Shown: positions 17,321 to 25,268, counted from the stretch's first letter. The stretch: DNA of 64,000 nt from Hyphomonadaceae bacterium (GCA_016714495.1 JADKDU010000004.1:124001-188000), one strand, 5' to 3'. Program-made: numbers and translations. The notes: generated by a model from the letters alone, not told the origin.

Positions 17321-18478
17321 ATAACCCGGGCCGTAATCGCAGGTTATGCCCGCACGCCGTTCCATTTCGCCAATAAAGGGAAACTTGTTGGAGTACGGCC
17401 GGACGATCTCGCCGCCATCGCCATCAAGGCGCTCGTCGAGCGCACCGGCATTGATCCGAAATCGCTAGAGGACGTTGTCCTCGGCACGGCGTATCCCGAG
17501 GCCGAGCAGGGCAGCAACATCGCCCGTCTCGCCAGTTTCCTGGCTGGCCTTCCCATAGAACTCGGCGGCATCACGATGAACCGCTTCTGCGGCTCGTCGA
17601 TGTCGGCCATCCACTACGCCGCAGGCCAGATCGCTATCGGCGCGGGCGAGGCCTTCATCGCTGGCGGTGTTGAGAGCATGACGCGCGTGCCACAGGGCGG
17701 CTTCAACCATTCTCCCAATCCGCGCTTCAAGGAGCAGGGCGAGAAAAACCCCGACATCATGCTCAACGCCTACATCTCCATGGGCGAGACGGCCGAGAAT
17801 GTCGCGTGCAAGTACGGCATCTCGCGCGCCGATCAGGAAAAGCTCGCCTACGTTTCGCAGATGAAGGCCGCCGAGGCGCAGCGCGCCGGCCGTCTGAAAG
17901 ACGAGATCGTGCCGGTCAAAACCCTCGATGGGATCGTCGATCAGGTTGGCACGCTTCGTCCGAGCACGACACCTGAAGGTCTTGCGGGTCTCAAGCCCGC
18001 CTTCCGCGCGGATGGATCGGTCACCGCCGGCACATCCTCGCCGCTCACCGATGGCGCATCGGCCACGCTGATCACCAGCGAAGCCTACGCCAAGGCGCAT
18101 GGACTTGATATTCTCGGCCGCATTCGCTCCGTCGTCATTGCCGCGGTGCCGCCGGAAATCATGGGCATGGGTCCGGCGCCTGCGTCGCAGAAGGCGCTTC
18201 AACGCGCTGGTCTCACTATTCAGGATATTGACGTAGTCGAGATCAACGAGGCTTTCGGTTCGCAGGCCTTAGCTTCGATCCGCGAACTCGCCATCCCGAT
18301 GGAGACGGTCAACATCGATGGCGGCGGAATCGCGATCGGCCACCCGCTCGGCGCGACGGGCGCGCGCATCACGGCCAAAGCCGCGCAGATCATGAAACGT
18401 GAAGGCAAGCGCTTCGCCCTCGCGACGCAGTGCATCGGCGGAGGTCAGGGCATCGCGACTGTTATCGAAGCGGTTTGA
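17321..18478 (+). CDS. Acetyl-CoA C-acyltransferase (thiolase)
   Basis: About 386 residues covering a complete thiolase: active cysteine in NRFCGSS, the GGGIAIGHPLGATGAR histidine region and the C-terminal CIGGGQG. It cleaves 3-ketoacyl-CoA or condenses acetyl-CoA. The start is odd. AGGAGG at 17307-17312 is followed eight bases later by ATA (17321), exactly where homologs would begin with Met-Thr-Arg-Ala-Val. No ATG, GTG or TTG exists in frame nearby downstream; the only upstream start is TTG 17255, which adds 22 unlike residues and has no binding site. Either ATA is used or the sequence has a G-to-A change. Confidence 0.9.
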   Translation: MTRAVIAGYARTPFHFANKGKLVGVRPDDLAAIAIKALVERTGIDPKSLEDVVLGTAYPEAEQGSNIARLASFLAGLPIELGGITMNRFCGSSMSAIHYAAGQIAIGAGEAFIAGGVESMTRVPQGGFNHSPNPRFKEQGEKNPDIMLNAYISMGETAENVACKYGISRADQEKLAYVSQMKAAEAQRAGRLKDEIVPVKTLDGIVDQVGTLRPSTTPEGLAGLKPAFRADGSVTAGTSSPLTDGASATLITSEAYAKAHGLDILGRIRSVVIAAVPPEIMGMGPAPASQKALQRAGLTIQDIDVVEINEAFGSQALASIRELAIPMETVNIDGGGIAIGHPLGATGARITAKAAQIMKREGKRFALATQCIGGGQGIATVIEAV

Positions 18479-18642
18479 CGTGCAGCGGATGTCAGTGAGG
18501 GCGCAGTGAACGCTCCGCCTGCCGTTTTTTCCTAGGCCGCCTTGCGGCATGGGAGGGATTTCGTTGCCAGGGACTGTCGCGGAGCGCATACTTTCCCACT
18601 GCACGAGCGTGCAGCGAATGCGGATCCAAAGGAGGGACTTGG

Positions 18643-19071
18643 ATGAGCGCGGCGAAAGATACGAAAGAAAGCTTCTACGTCCTCGGTGAAACACTCGCCC
18701 CGATGCTGACCAACGAAATGGGATCGTCCGTCGAAATATTCAACACCAAAGGCCCCACAGGCGGCGGCCCGCCAACCCACCGCCATGCCTGGGAAGAGAT
18801 TTACGTCGTCACCAAGGGCGTGCTCGACGTCACTGTGAACGGTGAGACCACACGCCTGCGCCCGGGCGGCTTTGCGCACGTGCCGGCCAACATGCCTCAC
18901 AGCTATCATACTGTCGAGGATGCTGAATTCCTCACTATCGTCACCAAAGGGAATGCTTCGAAGTTCTTTCGGCAGGTATCGAGCGAAGTGTCGATGAACC
19001 CACCAGACATTCCGGGCATCGTGCGTGTCGGCGGCATTTACGGAATCGAGTTTCTGCCCCCGGGTGCATGA
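18643..19071 (+). CDS. Cupin-domain protein
   Basis: The 142-residue protein is a single cupin barrel: motif one is around PPTHRHAWEEIYVVTKG with two histidines and a glutamate as metal ligands, and motif two is PGGFAHVPANMPHSYH with the third histidine. Small cupins act as sensors or dioxygenase-like enzymes; this one cannot be assigned. AAAGGAGGG lies shortly before the ATG. It is a single gene between the thiolase and a shared terminator. Confidence 0.8.
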   Translation: MSAAKDTKESFYVLGETLAPMLTNEMGSSVEIFNTKGPTGGGPPTHRHAWEEIYVVTKGVLDVTVNGETTRLRPGGFAHVPANMPHSYHTVEDAEFLTIVTKGNASKFFRQVSSEVSMNPPDIPGIVRVGGIYGIEFLPPGA

Positions 19072-19112
19072 CCGGCGGGTCGATACGTCGGCTAAGTGGC
19101 GGAAATAGCGGA

Positions 19113-19139
19113 AACGGGCGGCCGTGTGGACCGCCCGTT
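19113..19139. terminator. Hairpin between convergent cupin and rtcB genes
   Basis: AACGGGCGG (19113-19121) and CCGCCCGTT (19131-19139) form a perfect 9-base stem with a 9-base loop. It lies between the stops of two convergent genes. Neither side has a long T-run, so termination efficiency is uncertain; it may work on both strands. Confidence 0.6.
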
Positions 19140-19142
19140 CCC

Positions 19143-20354
19143 TTAGCCCTTCACGCAAACGATCTGTTTCAGGGTGTGAACCACCTCGATCAGGTCGGAT
19201 TGCGCGGCGATGACGGCGTCGATGTCCTTGTACGCCATCGGCGTTTCGTCGATCACGCCCTGGTCCTTGCGACATTCAACACCATCGGTCGCCTCGCGGT
19301 GATCCTTCAGCGTGAACGTCGCCTTCGCCTTGGTGCGCGACATCGCGCGTCCTGCACCGTGCGAACACGAGCAGAACGAATCCGCGTTGCCTTTCCCGCG
19401 CACGATGAACGATTTCGCGCCCATTGAGCCCGGGATGATGCCAAGCTCGCCTTCGCCCGCGCGCACGGCGCCCTTGCGGGTCACCCACACATCGGCGCCG
19501 AAATGGTGTTCCTTCTCCACATAGTTATGGTGGCAGTTCACTGCGTGGCTCCCGAGCTTGAACTTCGGCATCTGCTCGCGCAGCGCCTGCAGCGTCCGCT
19601 CCATCATCGCTTCGCGGTTGGCGCGCGCGTAGTCCTGCGCCCATCCCACCGCCTCGATGTAGTCGTCGAAGATCGGTTCGCCCTCGACGAAGAAGGCGAG
19701 ATCCTGATCCGGCACGTGATAGCCGAGCACGCGCTTCTCGAGCGCCTTGCGGGCCGCCTCGATGAAGTACTGCCCGATCTGGTTGCCCGTGCCGCGCGAG
19801 CCCGAGTGCAGCATCACCCAGACACGCTCCGCCTCGTCGAGGCAGACCTCGATGAAGTGGTTGCCCGAGCCGAGCGTGCCGAGCTGTGCGCCCACTTTGT
19901 GGTTCGGAATCTTGCGGTGCTTGTCGCGGATGCGATCAAGCCTTTCCTCAAGATCCGAATTGCGCCAGCGCGAGATGACGGAGTCCGGGGTCGTGCCCCA
20001 TTCCCCATTCCGTCCCACACCCGCCGGCGCCTTGCGCTCGATCTCCGAACGCAGCTTCGCCAGCGAGTCCGGCAGGTGTTCCGCGCGCAGCGTGGTCTCG
20101 ACCGCCATCATCCCGCAGCCAATGTCGACGCCGACAGCGGCCGGAATGATCGCCCCCTTGGTCGGGATCACCGAGCCAACGGTTGCCCCGCGTCCGAAGT
20201 GGACGTCGGGCATGACGGCGAGGTGGGAGTGCACGAACGGCAATCCCGCCACGTTTTCCAGCTGTTCCCGGGCGGCATCCTCGACGGTCACGCCTTTCAC
20301 CCAGGCCTTGATGCGGCCACCGGCCGCCGTTTCGAACACTTCAAACGTGCTCAT
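19143..20354 (-). CDS. rtcB: RtcB-family RNA ligase
   Basis: From ATG 20354 the protein is 403 residues, the normal length for bacterial RtcB. It has the metal-binding DVHFGRGATVGSV, GVDIGCGM, HSGSRGTGNQIGQYF and the guanylylated-histidine motif CSHGAGRAMSR. RtcB joins 2',3'-cyclic-phosphate or 3'-phosphate RNA ends to 5'-OH ends using GTP and manganese, in tRNA and rRNA repair. The frame extends upstream to 20504, but that part crosses a terminator and has no family similarity. No rtcA, rtcR or archease is adjacent. Regulation is probably by the upstream leader described separately. Confidence 0.95.
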   Translation of the reverse strand: MSTFEVFETAAGGRIKAWVKGVTVEDAAREQLENVAGLPFVHSHLAVMPDVHFGRGATVGSVIPTKGAIIPAAVGVDIGCGMMAVETTLRAEHLPDSLAKLRSEIERKAPAGVGRNGEWGTTPDSVISRWRNSDLEERLDRIRDKHRKIPNHKVGAQLGTLGSGNHFIEVCLDEAERVWVMLHSGSRGTGNQIGQYFIEAARKALEKRVLGYHVPDQDLAFFVEGEPIFDDYIEAVGWAQDYARANREAMMERTLQALREQMPKFKLGSHAVNCHHNYVEKEHHFGADVWVTRKGAVRAGEGELGIIPGSMGAKSFIVRGKGNADSFCSCSHGAGRAMSRTKAKATFTLKDHREATDGVECRKDQGVIDETPMAYKDIDAVIAAQSDLIEVVHTLKQIVCVKG

Positions 20355-20378
20355 GTCTGCGTTTCCTTGTTCGCAGAC
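20355..20378 (-). promoter_or_regulatory. Hairpin holding the rtcB ribosome binding site
   Basis: Immediately before the rtcB ATG the reverse strand reads GTCTGCG, a 10-base loop AACAAGGAAA, then CGCAGAC directly abutting the start codon. The 7-base stem is perfect and the likely Shine-Dalgarno AAGGA is in the loop. Such a structure can limit or tune ribosome access. Function is inferred from geometry only. Confidence 0.5.
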
Positions 20379-20421
20379 CCTCCGCGCATTTCCGGAGTTT
20401 GTCATCGTCCGAGCGGACAAC

Positions 20422-20450
20422 AAAAAACCCTCCGGCGATGCGCGGAGGGT
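20422..20450 (-). terminator. Rho-independent terminator upstream of rtcB
   Basis: On the reverse strand ACCCTCCG pairs with CGGAGGGT around the 8-base loop CGCATCGC, followed by six T. It has the features of a strong intrinsic terminator. It lies 68 bases before the rtcB start and 33 bases after the small reading frame at 20483-20560, so transcripts from upstream would stop before rtcB unless antitermination occurs. Confidence 0.85.
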
Positions 20451-20482
20451 TCGGTTTCGATCAGCTGTGCTGACCCTTGGAC

Positions 20483-20560
20483 CTATCCCTCCATGCCATA
20501 GCAACCGACCAGCGCCAGCTGGTCAGTCGTTGCTCTCTGGTTTTCGTAGCGCCGTTTCAT
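20483..20560 (-). CDS. 25-residue leader peptide or small protein upstream of rtcB
   Basis: An ATG-started frame of 25 codons (starting MKRRYENQR, ending LVGCYGMEG). GGAG lies eight bases before the ATG. It starts 75 bases after the TIR/FGE gene stop and ends just before the intrinsic terminator. Its last codons contain GGAGGG, which can pair with CCCTCC, the 5' arm of that terminator. No single amino acid is strongly enriched, so classical amino-acid attenuation is not obvious. It could equally be a free-standing small protein with its own terminator. Confidence 0.45.
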   Translation of the reverse strand: MKRRYENQRATTDQLALVGCYGMEG

Positions 20561-20634
20561 CGGTCGTCTCCGAAAGGAGGTTGATCCAAGGGGCGGCTGT
20601 TTGATGGAAGAATGCGGCGACGTCAAGGCGGTTG

Positions 20635-22146
20635 TCACGGCGCCGCGGCGACCCGGAAGCCGGTGAGCCGGTCGCGGAAGTCCGGCGCATTGCGCGCCCG
20701 CGCCGCGATCCGCAATGCCTCGACGCCATCGGAGAACGATCCGCCGCGCAGCACGCGTTGCGCGCACTTGGCGACTTCGACCGAACGTCCATCCAGCGGC
20801 GCCTTGGCGAACGTGTTGACGTAACAGTCCTGCGTCCACTCGCGCACATTGCCCGTCACCCCGAGCAGGCCCAGCGCGTTGGCCGCCAGCGTGTCGACCG
20901 CTTGCGGTGCTGTTCCCGAGCCGGACTTGGACACGTCGTTCAGCGCACCCCACCAGAACGGCGTCGTCGCGCCGCCGCGGCCTGCATATTCCCATTCCGC
21001 TTCTGTCGGCAGGCGATAGACACGGCCTGTCTTTTTCGTCAGCCACGCCGCGTAAGCGGTCGCATCTTTCCAAGACACCTGCGTCACCGGCAGCTTGCCG
21101 CGGCCTGTTCCCGCATCCTTCGGGGTGTACTTGCCGCAGCCGCCGTCTGCGACGCATGCATCCCATTCATCGTAAGTCACTTCGCTGACGCCCATCGCGA
21201 ACGGCGCCATCGCGACCTTGCGCTGCGGGCCTTCCCACGCCTTGCGGCCAAGCTCGTCATCGGGCGCGCCCATCATGAAGGTGCCGCCGTTGACGTTCAG
21301 CATCAGCGGGCAAGCGGCGCATTCGCGGAATGTGTTGGCAGGCTGAGCTGCGGGCGAAACCGGCGACACATCAGCAACCGGCGAAGCCGCCGCCGGTGTG
21401 ACGGCGACAACTGGAGCGGCGTTGTCCAGAGCTTCGGCAGGCGCGACCGCTGTGAGCGAGGGCGTTTCCGCCCCAGCGGAACGCAGTGAAGCGACATCTT
21501 CCGCAACCGAAGAAGCATTGCTGGAAAACGAAGCCAGCAGCGCATTCACCTGTTGTGGTTTCCACACATAGAAGCCGCCTGCCGCGACAATCACGAGGAC
21601 CAGCAGCGACATCACCACGGCGCCCATGCCGATCGCACGCTTCTTCTCGATATGCTCCTTGCGGATCGCGACCTGCTTTGGCGGCGCCTTGCGCTTCCCG
21701 CCCTTGCCGATCTGCTTCTTGACGCCGCCTTCCGCGAACAAGGGTCCGGGCGGCGCCGCAGCAATGCGATCACGGATAACGTCGACGAGCTTGCGCCAGT
21801 TCGGGTCCGCCAGATCGCCTTCCCATTTCGAAAGATCGGTCGTCTGGATCAGTTCGAACATCACGGGCCGATCGCATTCCTCGATCATCGCCGGAACCAG
21901 CGTGCTCTTGCGCTGGCCGATCGTCGCTTCGGCGCGTACCCAGCGCGACTTTACCGACCGGCTTGACCACAGCACGACGACGGCTTTTGCCCCGCGCAGT
22001 CTTTCCTCGGTGATCTCGTCGTAATTTTCGCCCGCCTTAAGCTCCATATCGAGCCAGACGTTCAAGCCTTCATGCACCAGTCCGTCCACCACGCGTTGCG
22101 CAATGGGAAGGTCTTCCCGGTTATAGGAAACGAACACGTCTGGCAT
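20635..22146 (-). CDS. Membrane-anchored TIR domain protein with periplasmic FGE-like domain
   Basis: A 503-residue protein in three parts. Residues 1-130 are a bacterial TIR domain (DVFVSYNREDLPIAQRVV, VWLDMEL, then SRWVRAEA with the putative catalytic glutamate at 73). Residues 171-194 form one membrane helix after a basic linker. After an Ala/Pro/Val-rich linker, residues 275-503 are an FGE-sulfatase/SUMF1 fold (GGTFMMGAPDDELG ... LPTEAEWEYAGRGG ... GFRVAAAP). The paired catalytic cysteines of true FGE before the final motif are absent (GVEALRIAARARN), so the outer domain is probably a sensor. TIR domains can cleave NAD+; whether this one does is unknown. Confidence 0.85.
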   Translation of the reverse strand: MPDVFVSYNREDLPIAQRVVDGLVHEGLNVWLDMELKAGENYDEITEERLRGAKAVVVLWSSRSVKSRWVRAEATIGQRKSTLVPAMIEECDRPVMFELIQTTDLSKWEGDLADPNWRKLVDVIRDRIAAAPPGPLFAEGGVKKQIGKGGKRKAPPKQVAIRKEHIEKKRAIGMGAVVMSLLVLVIVAAGGFYVWKPQQVNALLASFSSNASSVAEDVASLRSAGAETPSLTAVAPAEALDNAAPVVAVTPAAASPVADVSPVSPAAQPANTFRECAACPLMLNVNGGTFMMGAPDDELGRKAWEGPQRKVAMAPFAMGVSEVTYDEWDACVADGGCGKYTPKDAGTGRGKLPVTQVSWKDATAYAAWLTKKTGRVYRLPTEAEWEYAGRGGATTPFWWGALNDVSKSGSGTAPQAVDTLAANALGLLGVTGNVREWTQDCYVNTFAKAPLDGRSVEVAKCAQRVLRGGSFSDGVEALRIAARARNAPDFRDRLTGFRVAAAP

Positions 22147-22283
22147 AGCGCACCCCGGACCCGATCACGGCGCAAGCTGTAGACCTCTGTGGAGCAAACA
22201 CAATCCGCGCGCGTCGTGCTTGCGCAGAACCGCCTGCAAATGTCCGTGCAAGCGGCGCGGGCGCCGAACTGGCGTGCGCTTTA

Positions 22284-22298
22284 CGTTACGTCGTAACG
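22284..22298. promoter_or_regulatory. Perfect 7-1-7 palindrome upstream of the DUF4105 gene
   Basis: CGTTACGTCGTAACG is a perfect inverted repeat with a single central base. It lies in the 277-base gap between the divergent TIR/FGE and DUF4105 genes, 126 bases before the latter. The shape is typical of TetR-family operators, but no TetR gene is nearby, so the regulator is unknown. Confidence 0.4.
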
Positions 22299-22423
22299 GG
22301 ATTGTTGCCGGTGGCTTCCTGAGATGGCAGGCCACAGTCTCGGTTTGTTACCTCGCGCATGGGTCCGGTTGCTTTGCCTTGGCGCGGCGCCCATGTTTTT
22401 GTGGCGTAGCGGGAAGAGGTCGG

Positions 22424-23272
22424 ATGTCGGTCTGGAACTGGATCACGGAGCACCCCTGGGCGACCGCCGGCGTCGCCGTTGCAGCAGGCGTGGTCGTGTC
22501 GATGACGTCCATCGCCATGGCGACGCCGCGCCTAGACCGCGACTGGACCGAGAACCTAGCGGTCATGTCCAAGGTCACGATTGCGGGCGACAACTTCTCT
22601 CTCGATCCGGTTATGGACTGGTCCTATACGGTCGAGGGGCCCGCCACGAAGACCTCGACCAGCTTTGCCGCGAGCATCTCGGACGTGAAGAATATCTGGC
22701 TCATGGTCGAGCCCCAGCCCGGCCAGCCCTATGCCGCTCACACCTTGCTGCTGTTCGAATTCCCGGACGGCAGGATGGTCGGTCTGACGGTCGAAGCCCG
22801 CCTGGAAAAGAATGAAACCTATTCCGCCGTCGATGGCGCGCTCAACAAATATGAGCTCGCCTATATGTGGAACACGCCGAAGGAACTGCTCACGCGCCGC
22901 GCCGTGTTCCTGGACAAGGACATCTATATCTATCCGCTCAGGCTCTCGGCCGAGCAGAAGCACTCCTTTCTGCGCGGGCTGTTGCAACGGACGATAGACA
23001 TCTCGATACGCCCGCGCTTCTACAACACGTTCGCATCTAACTGCACCAATGAGCTCGCAAAGGTCGCCAAGCTGGCCTGGCACTATTCGTGGATTCTCAC
23101 CGGCTATTCGCCCCGGCGCCTGTTGGATCTCAAAATAATCCCCGGCCCCGATTTCGAGTCCGCCCGCAATCTCGCTTTGATCGGCAACGAGATTCGCGCG
23201 TGGAACGATATGCCCAGCCGCGAGTTCGACCGCGTCCTGCTCGCCGAACTGCACAGGCGCCACGGCCAATGA
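22424..23272 (+). CDS. DUF4105 (Lnb N-terminal periplasmic-like) membrane protein
   Basis: ATG 22424, preceded by GGGAAGAGG, gives 282 residues. A single membrane helix near the N-terminus (residues 10-32) is followed by a periplasmic domain with YNTFASNCTNELA near residue 205, the NCT motif with conserved cysteine of the DUF4105 family, and the earlier VDGALNKYELAYMW. The longer frame back to 22220 has an arginine-rich unlikely extension. Its TGA overlaps the ATG of the hydrolase gene, implying coupling. Confidence 0.75.
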   Translation: MSVWNWITEHPWATAGVAVAAGVVVSMTSIAMATPRLDRDWTENLAVMSKVTIAGDNFSLDPVMDWSYTVEGPATKTSTSFAASISDVKNIWLMVEPQPGQPYAAHTLLLFEFPDGRMVGLTVEARLEKNETYSAVDGALNKYELAYMWNTPKELLTRRAVFLDKDIYIYPLRLSAEQKHSFLRGLLQRTIDISIRPRFYNTFASNCTNELAKVAKLAWHYSWILTGYSPRRLLDLKIIPGPDFESARNLALIGNEIRAWNDMPSREFDRVLLAELHRRHGQ

Positions 23273-24063
23273 AACCTTCCTTCCGGCTGGAGCCCGTTGA
23301 TCAGCGCATCGAAGCGCTGCTGCGCGATAGCGAACTCTACAAACCGGAAGGCGAGGGGCCTTTTCCGATCGTCCTTCAATTCCACGGTTGCGGGGGCAAG
23401 AAGAACCTGCAGGCGCGCTGGGCCGCCGTCGCCAAGTCCGCTGGTTGGGCCGTGCTCGTCGTCGACAGCTACGGCCACCGCCGTATCTCGAAATTCGAAG
23501 CCTACGCCACCGTCTGCACTGGTCTCCAGCTCTGGGGTCGCGAGCGTGCTGGCGATCTCTTCGCCATGATGCAATGGGCACGGCGCCAGCCATGGATCGA
23601 TCCCACCCGTATAGCAATCGCCGGCTGGAGCCATGGCGGCTGGACCGCCCTCGACGCTATGGCGATGACGCCCGGCCGTCAGATCGAAAGCGCCACACGC
23701 CTTCTCGATCTTCCCGACGAACCGCTTGCGGGTCTCGCCGGCGCCTTCGTGATCTATCCGTATCAAGGCATCGGCGCGCTCGCTCCTCTGCGTGGCATCC
23801 GCGTGGACGTGCCCGTTCAGGCAATCGTCGGCACCGCCGACGCAGTCGTCGGCGGTCGCTCGCTGATCAAGACGCTGGGGCGCATGCGCACGCCCTCCGC
23901 CGCCATTGATGTGGCGGTGTTCGAAGGCGCCACCCACGCTTTCGACGAGATCGAGGCGCAGGACTGGCGCGTCCGCTACGATCCTGCGCTAACCGAACGC
24001 GCCCACCGCATGTATGCCGATTTCCTCAGCGCCGCTGCGCTCCGGACCTCTTCCGTGCGGTGA
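23269..24063 (+). CDS. Dienelactone hydrolase-family alpha/beta hydrolase
   Basis: A 264-residue cytoplasmic protein whose ATG overlaps the previous stop (ATGA). The fold shows FHGCGGKKN as oxyanion loop, nucleophile elbow GWSHGGW with Ser near residue 125, an acid in VGTADAVVGG and the histidine in GATHAFDE. A catalytic triad is therefore intact. Substrate is unknown; family members hydrolyse lactones and esters. Coupling to the DUF4105 gene suggests a shared envelope-linked process, which is inference. Confidence 0.8.
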   Translation: MKPSFRLEPVDQRIEALLRDSELYKPEGEGPFPIVLQFHGCGGKKNLQARWAAVAKSAGWAVLVVDSYGHRRISKFEAYATVCTGLQLWGRERAGDLFAMMQWARRQPWIDPTRIAIAGWSHGGWTALDAMAMTPGRQIESATRLLDLPDEPLAGLAGAFVIYPYQGIGALAPLRGIRVDVPVQAIVGTADAVVGGRSLIKTLGRMRTPSAAIDVAVFEGATHAFDEIEAQDWRVRYDPALTERAHRMYADFLSAAALRTSSVR

Positions 24064-24080
24064 GCCTGTCGAGGGCAGGA

Positions 24081-24420
24081 TCAGGACGCGACTCGCACCT
24101 CGGCGGAGGGTGGCGTGAACGCGTATTCCAGCTTCAGTCCGGCCGGATCGGAAAAGAAAACGGCGTAATACCCGTCGCCATAGTGTGCATACGCCTGCGG
24201 CGGGTCGAGGATGGTTGCGCCCAACGCAACCAGCTTTTGATCGTCAACTCGGCCTGTGAAGTTTGGGAGATCGGGTGAGCGTACCAGAAATTCGAATAGT
24301 CGCCTTCGATCCCGTCTTCGAGCAGGAAGACACGCCCAGCCTGGCTATGACCGATCTTGTCTTCTAGCGCTTTTATCTCGGCCTTGAGATCGCCGCCGAC
24401 GTCATCAACCTGGCGGAAAA
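24081..24420 (-). pseudogene. VOC (glyoxalase/bleomycin-resistance fold) protein remnant, frameshifted
   Basis: The last about 50 codons before the TGA at 24081-24083 read GRVDDQKLVALGATILDPP, then YGDGYYAVFFSDPAGLKLEY, a standard VOC C-terminal half with the metal-ligand glutamate. Upstream the sensible reading jumps to another frame near 24250-24290 (VDDVGGDLKAEIKALEDK and LLEDGIEGDYS). No single open frame covers both. One missing base would reconnect them, but the N-terminal VOC half is still not evident, so true degeneration is possible. Confidence 0.5.
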
Positions 24421-24497
24421 TGGTTTCACTCGATGGGGTGACCTCGTCACTGTATGTTTTCAGATACGGCGTCGACTTGTCGTGCGGGGTCGACGGA

Positions 24498-24676
24498 CTA
24501 AAAACGATCCACGCCATAAGCGACGAAAGACAGGGCGAGGCCGACAATCCCGAGGATCGCAAAAAGGCCTGTCGCGAACGGAGGTTCTCCGCAGAATTCG
24601 ATGAGTCTTCTGACCCGTGACAGAGCGCCTGCGCGAGGTTGCGTTGATGCTGCTCAGTGTGCCGGTGCTCTCGCAT
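24498..24676 (-). pseudogene. Small single-helix membrane protein, apparently frameshifted
   Basis: An ATG at 24676 starts MREHRHTEQHQRNLAQAL, and after a two-base slip in GCGCTCTGTC the neighbouring frame continues RVRRLIEFCGEPPFATG and a clear membrane helix (LFAILGIVGLALSFVAYG) ending VDRF and TAG at 24498. The helix-containing frame has no start codon of its own. The combined product would be about 58 residues. Unknown family; moderate to low certainty. Confidence 0.35.
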
Positions 24677-24776
24677 GGCGTGTCCCCAGACACCGTTTGC
24701 GTCGGGCAAAGAATATTCTGGGCAGCGCCGCGCCCACGTTAAGTGTGGGCTCGCTTGATAGGCGAGGTCGCGCTTC

Positions 24777-25268
24777 CTATTCCAGCGCCTGGCTCGCATT
24801 CGGTTTCGACTGGAGCTGAATGTAGTTCTGGATGCCGACCTGGTCGATCAGTTCGAACTGGGTCTCGATATAGTCGATATGCTCTTCCTCGTTGTGGAGG
24901 ATCTTATTGAAAATGTCGCGCGAACCGTAATCGCGGACCTTCTCCGCGTATTCGATCGCGTCACGCAGCACCGGCACCGCCATCTGCTCGGTCTTGAGAT
25001 CGCATTCCAGGATCTCCTTAACGTTCTCGCCGATGAACAGCTTGCCCAGGTCCTGAAGGTTCGGCAGGCCTTCGAGGAACAGGATGCGCTCGATCAGCCA
25101 GTCGGCGTGGTGCATCTCCTCGATTGACTCGTCATGCTCCTTCTTGGCCAGTTCCGAGACGCCCCAATCCCGCAGCATCCGCGAGTGAAGGAAATACTGG
25201 TTGATCGCGGTCAGCTCGTTCTTGAGCGCCTGATTCAGGAATTCGATGACCTTGGGGTCGCCTTTCAT
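24777..25268 (-). CDS. bfr: Bacterioferritin
   Basis: Starting at ATG 25268 (MKGDPKVIEFLNQ), preceded by AAGGA eight bases away, the protein is 163 residues, standard for Bfr. Ferroxidase ligands are visible: ELTAINQYFLH, EEMHHADWLIERI (ExxH) and NEEEHIDYIETQ. A methionine suitable for inter-subunit haem ligation lies in the EEMHHA region. It stores iron as a 24-mer cage. The linked bfd gene upstream on the same strand provides the reductase partner for iron release. Confidence 0.95.
   Translation of the reverse strand: MKGDPKVIEFLNQALKNELTAINQYFLHSRMLRDWGVSELAKKEHDESIEEMHHADWLIERILFLEGLPNLQDLGKLFIGENVKEILECDLKTEQMAVPVLRDAIEYAEKVRDYGSRDIFNKILHNEEEHIDYIETQFELIDQVGIQNYIQLQSKPNASQALE

Larger units (their letters stand above)
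20421..20592 (-). promoter_or_regulatory. Candidate attenuator RNA upstream of rtcB
   Basis: Read on the reverse strand, this 172-base segment contains in order: CCCTTGGA, a near copy of the 16S rRNA 3' end (TTGGATCAACCTCCTTTC), a small hairpin CTCC-TTTC-GGAG that covers the leader binding site, the leader frame with a perfect GACCAGC/GCTGGTC hairpin (20507-20524), TCCAAGGG complementary to the first element, and the intrinsic terminator. GGAGGG at the leader end competes with the terminator 3' arm for CCCTCC. The arrangement is that of an attenuator; activity is unproven. Confidence 0.45.

Noticed and set aside
20355..20504. Longer N-terminus for RtcB starting at 20504
   Set aside because: It would pass through an intrinsic terminator and adds residues with no similarity; ATG 20354 matches the family start.
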